A stretch of DNA of 64,000 nucleotides from CAWABB01 sp963780165 (GTDB taxonomy: Bacteria > Bacteroidota > Ignavibacteria > UBA10030 > UBA6906), in NCBI GenBank assembly GCA_963780165.1, contig CAWABB010000001.1:186001-250000 (forward strand), given 5' to 3'. The first letter of the stretch is position 1; each line of letters starts with the position of its first letter. Position numbers and translations under genes: made by a program. The notes beneath the pieces are model-generated. The model was not told where the DNA came from. It saw only the letters and a list, made by a program, of their open reading frames with translations, and did not search any database. Shown piece by piece: positions 1-8,723 of this stretch.

Positions 1-19
1 TGAGCCGGTGGAAGAAACA

Positions 20-1444
20 ATGATAGCCCGGAAGACATGTATCGCCGATCTCATCCAGCGCGGGCCGGCACGCCGAAGGTTGGCATTCCGTGGACTGTTG
101 TGTCTCGGATGGCTCGTCCTGGGTCCGGTCCTCGGGGCGGCCCAGCCCGAGGGACGGGGGCCGTCCCAGGCTCCCGGGTCCGCAATCATGATCGAGTCCT
201 TTGCGCGCGGCCCGGCCGATTCTGCCCGGGGCCTTGTTGACATCTTTTTCCGCATCGAAGCCGGGTTCTTCGTCCCCGTCAGGAACAGTGACACGGACGC
301 CGCGATGCCCTATGTGCGGCGCGGTGAGGTGCTGATCGAGCTCATTGACTCGACCGGGATGACACGCGCGCGTGATCTCGCGCGACTGGAACGGGGGGGG
401 GCGGAAAACGAGCGCCTCCGTCCGGGGACCGAATGGTTCCAGGGAGGCTTCACGGTTGGCGTCCCGTACGGAACCTATACCATGCTGGTCGAGGTGACTG
501 ACTCCGAATCGCAGCGCTCCACAACTGACCGGTCCCGGCACGTCCGCGTTCAGCCTCAGGCTGTGGGACCTGAGGGCGATGCCGCAGCCATCTTTGTCGA
601 AACACCGGCCCCGGGAACCGGCCGTGATACGATGCGGATCCACAACTATGGCGGCGATGTCCTGTTCGGGTCGGGGGTATCGATGTATGTCGAGCTCCCG
701 AAGGGATCTCCGGCCGATTCTTCCATCGATGTTGCGGTCCGATACGAGATGGTGCGTCCGGGCGAGGACGATGCCGTGTTTGTCCGGGCAGATACAACCC
801 TGGGGATTCGCCCGATCCTCCGCAATCGTCCCGCGCGCACGTCGGACACCCTCGGCGTGGCGTATGTGACGCGCGGCGACCAGCAGCCGCAGGTACGGGC
901 GCTTGAGATCCCGCTGGGCACGCAGCGCCTGCCGCTCAGGAGATACCGGCTGACCGCAACGATCATACGGGGATCCGAGCCGCTCACCTTCAAGCGCGAG
1001 TTCCGGATGATCTGGCCGGACATGCCCCGGTCCCTGCGCAACGTGGACGACGCGATCACCGCCCTCCGGTACATTGCGCCCGAGGCAACCGTCGATTCGC
1101 TTCTCGAGGGGCCGCTCGAGGCCCGTTGGGCGCACCTCGAAGGATTCTGGAAGCCGAGGGATCGCTCCCCTGACACGGCACCGAACGAAGTCATGACAGA
1201 GTACTACCGGCGGGTCGACCATGCCCGCGAGACCTTCGGGACGCTCCGGCAGCAGGACGGCTTTCTGACCGACCGCGGAAGGATCTACGTCCTGCACGGC
1301 CCTCCCACAAACACCGAACGGTCGTTGGATCCGACTGAAGGTTTCCGGGAGGTCTGGACGTACGCCCGCGGGAACAAGACGTTCACCTTCGTTGACAGAA
1401 CGAAGACGGGTGATTACATTCTGTTGCACCGCCCTGCACAATGA
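20..1444 (+). CDS. GWxTD domain-containing exported protein
   Basis: Protein of 474 residues from the ATG at 20, which has GGAAG five bases upstream; an in-frame GTG at 8 lies inside that ribosome site and is less likely. Residues 1-45 are basic then hydrophobic and end near GAAQ, a signal peptide. The last 80 residues carry the GWxTD-domain signature in the form DGFLTDRGRIYVLHGPP (F in place of W), followed by W-Y and F-x-F-x-D elements typical of the domain. The biochemical role of GWxTD proteins is unknown; they are found in Ignavibacteria, Chlorobi and relatives and are predicted periplasmic or envelope proteins. It overlaps pdxA by ATGA. Confidence 0.85.
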   Translation: MIARKTCIADLIQRGPARRRLAFRGLLCLGWLVLGPVLGAAQPEGRGPSQAPGSAIMIESFARGPADSARGLVDIFFRIEAGFFVPVRNSDTDAAMPYVRRGEVLIELIDSTGMTRARDLARLERGGAENERLRPGTEWFQGGFTVGVPYGTYTMLVEVTDSESQRSTTDRSRHVRVQPQAVGPEGDAAAIFVETPAPGTGRDTMRIHNYGGDVLFGSGVSMYVELPKGSPADSSIDVAVRYEMVRPGEDDAVFVRADTTLGIRPILRNRPARTSDTLGVAYVTRGDQQPQVRALEIPLGTQRLPLRRYRLTATIIRGSEPLTFKREFRMIWPDMPRSLRNVDDAITALRYIAPEATVDSLLEGPLEARWAHLEGFWKPRDRSPDTAPNEVMTEYYRRVDHARETFGTLRQQDGFLTDRGRIYVLHGPPTNTERSLDPTEGFREVWTYARGNKTFTFVDRTKTGDYILLHRPAQ

Positions 1445-2436
1445 AACCACGGGTTGCCATTACCATCGGAGACTACAACGGCGTCGGCCCGGAGGTAGTC
1501 CTCAGAAGTCTCCCGGCAGTGCGGAGGCACGTCACCCCCGTGCTTGTCGGTCCTGAGAAGGCCTGGTCCGCGTGGTCGCGACGACTCGGACTTCCGGACC
1601 CTGCCGCCGAAACGCGCACGGGGAGGCAGGCAGTGGACATCATCGACCCGGGACCGGGAGCAAGATTGCGGATCAGTCCGGGGAAGATCGACCGCGCGGC
1701 CGGCCTTGCGGCCGCCGCGGCGCTTGAGACAGCCGTCAGGCTCGCGGAAGGCGGCACCGTGGACGCCATCGTCACCGGTCCCCTGTCAAAGCGGGGTCTC
1801 CATCTCGCCGGGTTGCCTTTCCCGGGCCAGACGGAGTTCCTCCAGGAACTGACGGGCGCGCCGTCAGTCGCGATGATGCTGGTCCATGGCGGGTTTCGCG
1901 TCGGTCTGGTCACGATCCACGAACCTTTGAAGAATGTCCCCGCTCTCATTACGAGGCGTGCGTTGATAGAACGGATCGGCGTCCTTTCAGCCGCGCTGAG
2001 AATCGACTGGGGCATCGCCCGACCGAGGCTTGCGGTGCTCGCTCTCAATCCGCATGCCGGTGAGGGTGGGGATCTCGGCCGGGAAGAGCTGGAGGTCATT
2101 CTTCCGGCAGTTGCCTGGCTCCGGAAGCATCGCATGGACGTGGACGGACCGTTCCCTGCGGACGCATTCTTCGCGCGAGGCTTGGAACGGACATTCGATC
2201 TTGTCGTCGCGATGTATCACGATCAGGGGCTGATCCCGCTCAAGGTCGCAGCCCGCGGCGCCGGCGTGAACGTCACGGCAGGGCTGCCGATCGTCCGTAC
2301 GTCGCCGGACCACGGAACCGCCTTCGATATCGCAGGACGGGGCATCGCCGACCCGGCAAGCATGATCGCCGCGATCACACTGGCCGCCCGGCTCTGGACC
2401 GGCCGCACGAAGTCTGCCGGAGGGTCGCAGCCATGA
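1441..2436 (+). CDS. pdxA: 4-hydroxythreonine-4-phosphate dehydrogenase PdxA
   Basis: Cytosolic NAD-dependent enzyme of the DXP-dependent pyridoxal phosphate pathway, oxidising 4-phosphohydroxythreonine. The 331 residues match the family length. The three metal-ligand histidines known from E. coli PdxA are present: H160 (VTIHEPL), the H of LNPHAGEGG and the H of MYHDQG. GVGPEV near residue 14 and VRTSPDHGTAFDIAGRG near the C-terminus are also conserved. The substrate-binding GHTE motif reads GQTE (Q130). It sits between a GWxTD gene and ftsE with 4-bp overlaps on both sides, so the three are probably translationally coupled. Confidence 0.93.
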   Translation: MKPRVAITIGDYNGVGPEVVLRSLPAVRRHVTPVLVGPEKAWSAWSRRLGLPDPAAETRTGRQAVDIIDPGPGARLRISPGKIDRAAGLAAAAALETAVRLAEGGTVDAIVTGPLSKRGLHLAGLPFPGQTEFLQELTGAPSVAMMLVHGGFRVGLVTIHEPLKNVPALITRRALIERIGVLSAALRIDWGIARPRLAVLALNPHAGEGGDLGREELEVILPAVAWLRKHRMDVDGPFPADAFFARGLERTFDLVVAMYHDQGLIPLKVAARGAGVNVTAGLPIVRTSPDHGTAFDIAGRGIADPASMIAAITLAARLWTGRTKSAGGSQP

Positions 2437-3095
2437 TCCGGTTCACCAATGTCACGCTGGCGTTCGATCGACACACGGTGCTCGACGACGTGTCGTTCGA
2501 GGTCCGACCGGGGGAGTTCGCGTTCCTGGTGGGACAGACCGGCTCCGGGAAGAGCACGATCCTGCGGTTGATGTACATGGACCTCCTCCCGACGCGCGGC
2601 GTGGTCACGGTAGGCAAGTACAACTCCTCGCTGATCACAAAGCCGGAGCAACCCTACCTCCGCAGAACGCTTGGCATCGTGTTTCAGGATTTCCGATTGC
2701 TCGAAGACAGGGATGTCTTTGACAATGTCGCGTTCACGCTGCATGTCACCGGAACGCCGGCGAAGGACATCAAGAAGCGGGTGCTCCGGGTGCTGGCCGA
2801 CGTGGGGCTCACGCACCACCGCCACAAGCATGCCCACGAGCTTTCGGGGGGAGAACAGCAGCGCCTGGTGATCGCCCGCGCGCTCGTCAACAACCCCAGC
2901 TTCCTCCTGGCGGACGAACCCACCGGCAACCTCGATCCGCTCACCTCGCGCGAGATCCTTCAGCTCTTGAAGGACATCAACACGCGCGGGACCGCGGTCA
3001 TCATGGCCACGCATAACTACGATCTGATCCGGAAGAGCAACGAGCGGGTGCTGCAGGTGAGGGAGGCGAAGGTTTACGAGGTGGAGAGAAAGTAG
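2433..3095 (+). CDS. ftsE: cell division ABC transporter ATP-binding protein FtsE
   Basis: ABC ATPase of 220 residues, the usual FtsE length. Walker A GQTGSGKST is at residues 34-42, a Q-loop is at VFQDFRLL, the signature is LSGGEQQR and Walker B is LLADEPTGNLD. FtsE partners with the membrane protein FtsX at the divisome to control peptidoglycan hydrolases. No FtsX-like gene is adjacent; the next gene is convergent. A LolD or other MacB-type ATPase is the main alternative, but the short length and the VxFQDFRLL context favour FtsE. Confidence 0.85.
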   Translation: MIRFTNVTLAFDRHTVLDDVSFEVRPGEFAFLVGQTGSGKSTILRLMYMDLLPTRGVVTVGKYNSSLITKPEQPYLRRTLGIVFQDFRLLEDRDVFDNVAFTLHVTGTPAKDIKKRVLRVLADVGLTHHRHKHAHELSGGEQQRLVIARALVNNPSFLLADEPTGNLDPLTSREILQLLKDINTRGTAVIMATHNYDLIRKSNERVLQVREAKVYEVERK

Positions 3096-3170
3096 CGGCG
3101 CCTCTGCCGCGGCGTCACCATCGCCGCGTCCATGCAGGTGGGTCAATGCAGCCGCGTCAATGGTGCCGCG

Positions 3171-3404
3171 TCAGGATGTTACCGCCTCAACGCGCTTCAC
3201 TTCAGGCATCCCGTGCATGATCGCGCGCTCCACGCCCGCCCGGAGCGTCAGCTGCGACAACGGACAGACCGCGCACGTCCCCAGCCATTGAACCTCCGCC
3301 ACACCCTCGGGCCTGAACCGCCGGAACACCACATCCCCGCCGTCCGCGCGCAGATACGGCCGCGCCATGTCAAGACAGTATTCGATTCTTTCTTCGAAGG
3401 TCAT
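3171..3404 (-). CDS. NifU C-terminal domain Fe-S scaffold/carrier protein
   Basis: Small protein of 77 residues made only of the NifU C-terminal (Nfu) domain, with DGGDV near residue 21 and the cluster-binding CxxC at C44/C47 (GTCAVCPLS). It probably carries a [4Fe-4S] cluster to target enzymes in the cytosol; aconitase in this window is a plausible client. A ribosome site AAGGG precedes the ATG. It lies 24 bp downstream of mrp on the same strand, and such Nfu-plus-Mrp pairs make sense as a joint Fe-S cluster loading module. Confidence 0.9.
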   Translation of the reverse strand: MTFEERIEYCLDMARPYLRADGGDVVFRRFRPEGVAEVQWLGTCAVCPLSQLTLRAGVERAIMHGMPEVKRVEAVTS

Positions 3405-3428
3405 GCTCGCCCTTCGAGCGCCGTGCGC

Positions 3429-4505
3429 TCAGAGTTGAATGTCGACGGCCGTCGATTCTTGCTGCGCGTGCCGGATGCTGATCTGCGCGGCCATATTGCG
3501 GGCAATCGTCCGGATGATCCGCGCGTGTTCGCCCTCCTCCAGCACGATGGGCCGCCCCGTGTCGCCACTGACCCTGATCTGGGTGTACAGCGGGATGGCA
3601 CCGAGGAACGGCACGCCAAGCTCGCTCGCCGAACGCTCTCCTCCCCCGGTGTCGAAGATGTTGTCACGGTGCCCGCACGCGGAGCAGATGTGATAGCTCA
3701 TATTCTCGATGATCCCGAGGACCGGGACGTTCACCTTCCCGAACATCGCGAAACCTTTCCGCGCGTCGGCGAGCGAAATATCCTGTGGCGTCGTGACGAC
3801 GACTGCCCCGGTGAGCGGAATCGTTTGGACGAGCGTGAGCTGGATGTCGCCCGTCCCCGGGGGGAGGTCGAACACGAGATAGTCGAGTTCGCCCCAATCC
3901 ACGTCGGACATGAACTGCTTCACCGCGCCGCTCGCCATCGGCCCTCTCCAGATGACGGCCTGCATCGGATCCACCAGGAAGCCGATGGACATCACCTTTA
4001 CGCCGAACTTCTCCATCGGCTGAAGGCGCGTCCCCCGGACTTGCGGCCGGCCGTTGATGCCCATCATGAGCGGGATGCTCGGGCCGTAGATGTCCGCGTC
4101 CACGAGCCCCACCCTGCCTCCGTCCCGGGCAAGCGCCACCGCGAGGTTGACGGCAACCGTCGACTTCCCGACGCCGCCCTTTCCGGACGCGACCGCGATG
4201 GTATTCTTGACTCCGGGGAGGACGGCCTCCTTCTGGCGGTTGTCGTGCGACCGCACGTTGGACGTCATCTGCACGTTCACGGCGGTGACCTCCGGAAACG
4301 CGGCACGAACCGCGCTGACCGCCGCATCTTTCAACTCGTCCCGGACGGGACAGGCGGGCGTCGTCAGCTCGATAGAGAAGCTGACGGCACTCCCCTCGAT
4401 CGCGACATCCCTGACGAAATTCAACGCGACGATGTCGCGATGGAGGTCGGGGTCTTTTACGACCCGGAGGGCGTTCAGGACGCCCGCCGTGGTGATGGAA
4501 CTCAT
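3429..4505 (-). CDS. mrp: Mrp/NBP35 family Fe-S cluster carrier ATPase
   Basis: P-loop ATPase of 358 residues. An N-terminal MIP18/DUF59 domain covers about residues 5-85, followed by the deviant Walker A GKGGVGKST at 108-116. The C-terminal part has the CxxC (HICSACGH) that binds a bridging cluster in dimers. Members insert Fe-S clusters into apoproteins. GAGGTG lies eight bases before the ATG. The neighbouring Nfu-type scaffold supports the role. Confidence 0.93.
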   Translation of the reverse strand: MSSITTAGVLNALRVVKDPDLHRDIVALNFVRDVAIEGSAVSFSIELTTPACPVRDELKDAAVSAVRAAFPEVTAVNVQMTSNVRSHDNRQKEAVLPGVKNTIAVASGKGGVGKSTVAVNLAVALARDGGRVGLVDADIYGPSIPLMMGINGRPQVRGTRLQPMEKFGVKVMSIGFLVDPMQAVIWRGPMASGAVKQFMSDVDWGELDYLVFDLPPGTGDIQLTLVQTIPLTGAVVVTTPQDISLADARKGFAMFGKVNVPVLGIIENMSYHICSACGHRDNIFDTGGGERSASELGVPFLGAIPLYTQIRVSGDTGRPIVLEEGEHARIIRTIARNMAAQISIRHAQQESTAVDIQL

Positions 4506-4561
4506 ACGCTCAGCACCTCAGGTGGTTCGTTGGGGTGACGACGCTCTTCTTCTCAAACACC

Positions 4562-5785
4562 TCAGGCGGGCAGGACGTTCATTTTCCGACCGACTTTTTC
4601 AAATGCTGCGAGCGCGCGGTCAATGTCCTTCCGGGAGAGGGCGGCCGACACCTGGGCCCTGAGCCGGGCCTCGCCCTTCGGCACGACGGGGTACCAGAGC
4701 CCCTTGATGTACACGCCTGCGCGGAGGAGCTCCTTACTCATCTCTTGCGCCACCGACGCCTCTCCGAGCATGATCGGCACGATCGGATGATCCCCTTCGA
4801 GGATCGTGAATCCCAGCGCCTTGATCTCCTTCCGGAAGTAGGCGGTGTTCTTGTGCAGCTTCCGGACGATGCTCCGGTCCTTCATGAGGAGGCCGAAGGC
4901 GGCCCCGGCTCCGAACACGATCGACGGCGGCAGTGAGTTCGAGAAGATATACGTGCGCGCCTTCTGGCGCATGAACGCGATCAGCTCGTTCTTGCCGCTG
5001 ATATACCCGCCCGCCGCTCCCCCGATCGCCTTCCCCAGAGTTCCGGTGAGGACGTCGATCTTCCCGTGCACGCCCTTCGCTTCCGGCGTCCCGCGGCCCG
5101 ATCGTCCGCAGACCCCGACGCCATGGGAATCGTCGACGAACAGCAGTGCGCCGTGTTGGCCGGCGATCGCGACCAGGCTGTCGAGCGGAGCCAGATCGCC
5201 CTCCATGCTGAACACGCCGTCGGTGGCAATGATCCGCAGGCGGTAGTCCTTGCCGCGGTCCTCTTCGAGCTGGCGGACCAGATCGTCCATGTCGGCATGC
5301 CTGTAGATCTTCCGGTCGGTGGTCTCGGCTTTGCAGAGGCGCTGACCGTCGATGATGCTCGCGTGGTTCAGGCGGTCTGAATAGATCACGTCGCGGTAGG
5401 TCTCGTAGCCCATCTTCTCGTTCGTCAGAGACGCAAAGAACGCTTCGTTCGCCGCCCAGCAGGAGGAGAAGAGGATCGTGTCCTCGGTGCCGAGGAACTT
5501 CGAGATGCGCTTTTCGAGGTCGAGGTGGATGTCCTGCGTCCCGCAGATGAACCGCACTGACGCGACGCCGTACCCGTAGTCCTTGATCCCCCGGATCGCC
5601 GCCCTGCAAACGTCGCGATGGTTTGACAGCCCGAGATAGTTGTTCGACGCGAGCATGACGGCCTTCTTTCCCTTCACGCGGACCACGCCGTCCTGCGGCC
5701 CCTGGAGCGGGACCTCGTATTTGTAGGTATTGCTCTGCTCGAGCTGCTTCAGTTCGCGCTGGACGAGTTCAATCACGCCGTTCAT
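4562..5785 (-). CDS. kbl: glycine C-acetyltransferase (2-amino-3-ketobutyrate CoA ligase)
   Basis: PLP-dependent alpha-oxoamine synthase of 407 residues; E. coli Kbl has 398. It shows the substrate and cofactor motifs DDSHGVGVCGRSGRGTPE and the PLP-lysine segment TGTLGKAIGGAAGGY. Kbl converts 2-amino-3-ketobutyrate plus CoA to glycine and acetyl-CoA in threonine breakdown. The partner threonine dehydrogenase is not in the window. AGGAG precedes the start by eight bases. The alternative would be 8-amino-7-oxononanoate synthase (BioF); the close match to Kbl at the N-terminus and over the full length favours Kbl. Confidence 0.88.
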   Translation of the reverse strand: MNGVIELVQRELKQLEQSNTYKYEVPLQGPQDGVVRVKGKKAVMLASNNYLGLSNHRDVCRAAIRGIKDYGYGVASVRFICGTQDIHLDLEKRISKFLGTEDTILFSSCWAANEAFFASLTNEKMGYETYRDVIYSDRLNHASIIDGQRLCKAETTDRKIYRHADMDDLVRQLEEDRGKDYRLRIIATDGVFSMEGDLAPLDSLVAIAGQHGALLFVDDSHGVGVCGRSGRGTPEAKGVHGKIDVLTGTLGKAIGGAAGGYISGKNELIAFMRQKARTYIFSNSLPPSIVFGAGAAFGLLMKDRSIVRKLHKNTAYFRKEIKALGFTILEGDHPIVPIMLGEASVAQEMSKELLRAGVYIKGLWYPVVPKGEARLRAQVSAALSRKDIDRALAAFEKVGRKMNVLPA

Positions 5786-5853
5786 CGTAGCCTCTCCTGG
5801 TCATAGTCAGTCGTCGCGGGACATGCGTTCCCGCAGTCACACCACAGTGGATG

Positions 5854-7251
5854 TCACCCCTCCGCCCGCCGCACGAGCCGCGCGGCAAAGGAACCGTCCA
5901 TCCCGTGCTTGTGCGGGAGTGTTTCGACAAACCCTTCGTCGTTCACGAGCCCGCTGCTGATGAGCACGCGCGCATCCTCAAGGGCAAACTCGGGATGACG
6001 ATCAAGAAACGCACGGACCATGAGCCGGTTTTCCTCCGGCTCGGTCGTGCACGTGCTATACACCAGCACCCCACCCGGGCGCAGCAGGGTCGCGGCGTTG
6101 TCCATCAGGTGCGTCTGGAGTGCCGCGAGTTTGATGATGTCCGAGGTCTCCCTCTTCCATTTCATGTCCGGCTTCTTTGCGAGGACCCCCAGACCGGAAC
6201 ATGGCGCGTCCAGGAGGACCCTGTCCACGGGCTGGTCGACGGTCAACGTCGCGCCGTCGGCCTCCAGGAACCGCACGCTGGTCACGCCGAGCCGTTCGCA
6301 CGCACCCTTGAGCTGGGACAGCTTGACGGCATATTTGTCCACGGCGAGGATGTCCCCCTTGTCGCCCATCAGCTCAGCCAGATGCGTGGTCTTCCCTCCT
6401 GGCGCGGCGCACAGATCGACGACGCGCTGGCCCGGTTTGGGATCGAGGAGGATGGATGGAAGCGCGCCGCTCTCGTCCTGGATTGTGAAGAAGCCGTTCC
6501 GGAACAGCTCCATCTGGCCGATTCGGGTGAGGCCACGGGTTCGCAGAATGTACGGGATGTGCGCTGAGCCCGCATAGGAGATCTGCTGCTCGTCGAGCCT
6601 GGCGAGGAAACCGGGGATGTCGGTCTTGAGCTGGTTGATGCGGATCGTGAGAGGCGGACGCTCGTTGCTGGCCTGGAGCAGGGCCCGTGTCTCTTCGGGC
6701 CCGAATCGCGGCAACCAGCGCTTCACGACCCAGTGAGGCTGGGAGTAGTACACGGCGAGATACTGGACTTCGTCTTCAGCCGGATCCGGATACCGGATGC
6801 CGTCGATGTTCCGGATGATGTTCCGGAGGACAGCGTTCACCAGGCCTGCCGGCTTTTCGCCGCGGATTCGCTTGACGAACTCCACGGCCTCGTTGACCGC
6901 CGCCGGGTGAGGGACTCTGTCGAGGAAGAGGATCTGGTAGAGCGCCACGCGCATGGCGTTCTTCAGGTTGATCTCCGCCTTGGCAAAAGAGCCGTGAGAG
7001 AACCCGTTCAGGATCCAGTCGAGCCGGTTCTGCCACCGCAGGACGCCGTGCACGATTTCGGTCAGGAGCCCCTTGTCGAGGTCGCTGAGGTCGGTCGATT
7101 TCAGTTCGGTATCGAGGACCCTGTCGAGGTACGAATCCGTGCGCTCGACACGATTCAGAACCTTGACGGCAGTCCCTCTGGCGCCCGCATACAGCAGGTG
7201 CGGCTCCGGGGGGGGCTGGTTGTCCGCGCGCGAGGGCGTACCGGTAGTCAT
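5854..7251 (-). CDS. rsmB: 16S rRNA (cytosine(967)-C5)-methyltransferase RsmB
   Basis: Protein of 465 residues with an N-terminal NusB-like RNA-binding domain (roughly residues 25-160) and a C-terminal SAM-dependent m5C methyltransferase. The SAM motif is DLCAAPGGKTTHLAELMG, and the two catalytic cysteines are in DAPCSGLGVL and YSTCTTEPEEN. RsmB methylates C967 of 16S rRNA. The N-terminal 20 residues are variable, so the exact start is less certain. It is followed by kbl and preceded by rpmE on the same strand. Confidence 0.93.
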   Translation of the reverse strand: MTTGTPSRADNQPPPEPHLLYAGARGTAVKVLNRVERTDSYLDRVLDTELKSTDLSDLDKGLLTEIVHGVLRWQNRLDWILNGFSHGSFAKAEINLKNAMRVALYQILFLDRVPHPAAVNEAVEFVKRIRGEKPAGLVNAVLRNIIRNIDGIRYPDPAEDEVQYLAVYYSQPHWVVKRWLPRFGPEETRALLQASNERPPLTIRINQLKTDIPGFLARLDEQQISYAGSAHIPYILRTRGLTRIGQMELFRNGFFTIQDESGALPSILLDPKPGQRVVDLCAAPGGKTTHLAELMGDKGDILAVDKYAVKLSQLKGACERLGVTSVRFLEADGATLTVDQPVDRVLLDAPCSGLGVLAKKPDMKWKRETSDIIKLAALQTHLMDNAATLLRPGGVLVYSTCTTEPEENRLMVRAFLDRHPEFALEDARVLISSGLVNDEGFVETLPHKHGMDGSFAARLVRRAEG

Positions 7252-7390
7252 GCGCGCCGACGGGAGAAGTGAACGATTCCGGGGAAATGCTGCCGCTGCG
7301 GGCTCATAGGCTGGTAGAAGTCACACACGAACGGTCGGGAAGGCGGAGCGGCGCCAGGCCACTCCGCGCGATCCCTCTCAGCAGCGGACG

Positions 7391-7612
7391 TCAGGCAGCC
7401 GGCGCAGCAGCCGGCTTCTTCGAATACTTCTTGTTGTACCGCTCAACGCGGCCGGCGGAGTCGACCAGCTTCTGACGGCCCGTAAAGAACGGATGGCAGG
7501 CCGAGCAGATTTCGATCTTGAGGTTGCCGGTGGTCGACCGCGTCTCGAACGTATTGCCACACACGCAGGTAACGACCGCCTTCTTGTATTCGGGATGAAT
7601 CCCGTCTTTCAT
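7391..7612 (-). CDS. rpmE: 50S ribosomal protein L31 (bL31), zinc-binding form
   Basis: Ribosomal protein of 73 residues from MKDGIHPEY. AAGGAG lies six bases before this ATG, which rejects the longer frame that starts eight codons upstream. Cysteines C16, C18, C36 and C39 give the C+ zinc-binding form of L31, the form replaced by a cysteine-less paralogue under zinc starvation in many bacteria. The C-terminus is a short K/P/A-rich tail. A sigma-70-like promoter is visible 46 bases upstream. Confidence 0.96.
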   Translation of the reverse strand: MKDGIHPEYKKAVVTCVCGNTFETRSTTGNLKIEICSACHPFFTGRQKLVDSAGRVERYNKKYSKKPAAAPAA

Positions 7613-7657
7613 GGGCTGCTCCTTGCACGAACTCATTCAAATCAATTGCAGGATGTT

Positions 7658-7686
7658 AATATACGATTTCCCCCCTCCTGTTGCAA
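7658..7686 (-). promoter_or_regulatory. predicted sigma-70 promoter of rpmE
   Basis: On the minus strand TTGCAA (7686-7681) is followed by a 17-base spacer and TATATT (7663-7658). A start site near 7651 would give a leader of about 38 bases containing the AAGGAG ribosome site of rpmE. The match was made by eye. Confidence 0.5.
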
Positions 7687-7776
7687 CCGTGGCTTCCCTT
7701 GCAATTCCGCGGCGATTTCGATAGATTGGCGTCTGCTACTGTACGCAGGTATCCAGGAATGAAGGGGTTGTCATCG

Positions 7777-8715
7777 ATGCGGCGTCTGCCCGGTATCCTG
7801 TTCAGCGCGGTACTCCTGTGGTCGTCCGCCGCGGCGGAAAGCAACACCGTCTACGATTTCCTTCGGAATGACGTGAGCGCACGGGCAGCAGGCCTGGCCG
7901 GCAGCTTCTTCAGCGTCTCTGACGACCCGAACACCGTCTTCTACAATCCCGCCTCACTCCCGACCATCCTCGGGCCCCAAGGTTCCGTGGGCTACTTCAA
8001 GCACATCCTCGACATCAACTCGGGCCACCTCTCCTACGCGCAGGAGGTCGAAGGAGTCGGCCACTTCGGCGCGGGAATCGTGTTCACGAATTACGGCTCC
8101 TTCACCGAGACGGATGCCACCGGGTTTCCGGTCGGAGAGTTCGGGGCAACCGATATTGCGTTGTCGATCGCATACGGGACAGACATTGAAGAGAACCTCT
8201 CGGTCGGCGGTGCGGTGAAGTTCATCTACTCATCGCTCGCGGGATACTCTTCCACCGGGGCTGCGCTGGATGCGGGCATCCTCTGGCGTTTTCCTGAGGC
8301 CCGGGCGGCCGTCGGCGCAAGCCTGCGAAACCTGGGCACCCAGCTCGGAACGTACGCCGGAACGAACGAATCGCTTCCGCTGGACCTCTCGATCGGCGGT
8401 TCCATCACGCCCAGAGGGTTGCCGCTCCTTCTCAACGTCGCGTTCCACCGGCTCACGGACGACGTCGATTCGTTCGGGGACCGGTTCGCCGGATTCACGG
8501 TGGGCGGTGAATTCACGCTCAGCAAGGTGCTCCAGCTTCGCCTGGGGTACGACAACGCCCGCCGGAGAGACCTCAAGCTTGGCACGTCATCAGGTCTGGC
8601 GGGATTCTCGGCCGGCCTCGGGATCAGCGTTGACCGATACGCCCTTGACTATGCCCTCTCGTCGCTCGGCGAGGTAGGGAGCCTGCACCGCATCTCCATC
8701 GGCGCCAGGTTCTGA
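7777..8715 (+). CDS. PorV/PorQ-family (UPF0164-like) outer-membrane protein
   Basis: Protein of 312 residues. The start at 7777 gives a clean signal peptide (MRRLPGILFSAVLLWSSAAA) and has AAGGGG upstream; an ATG at 7759 is possible. The mature N-terminus contains VYDFLRNDVSARAAGLAGSF and DDPNTVFYNPASL, hallmark segments of the PorV/UPF0164 family, and the rest alternates in the manner of beta strands, ending in aromatic F. These proteins are FadL-like barrels; PorV proper acts as a shuttle for type IX secretion cargo, but no other T9SS gene is present here, so that role is only possible. Confidence 0.8.
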   Translation: MRRLPGILFSAVLLWSSAAAESNTVYDFLRNDVSARAAGLAGSFFSVSDDPNTVFYNPASLPTILGPQGSVGYFKHILDINSGHLSYAQEVEGVGHFGAGIVFTNYGSFTETDATGFPVGEFGATDIALSIAYGTDIEENLSVGGAVKFIYSSLAGYSSTGAALDAGILWRFPEARAAVGASLRNLGTQLGTYAGTNESLPLDLSIGGSITPRGLPLLLNVAFHRLTDDVDSFGDRFAGFTVGGEFTLSKVLQLRLGYDNARRRDLKLGTSSGLAGFSAGLGISVDRYALDYALSSLGEVGSLHRISIGARF

Positions 8716-8723
8716 CGCCCGCG

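Noticed and set aside
3132..4538. A 468-codon open frame on the plus strand opposite mrp and the Nfu gene
   Set aside because: Antisense of mrp and the NifU-type gene, both of which have clear motifs and ribosome sites.
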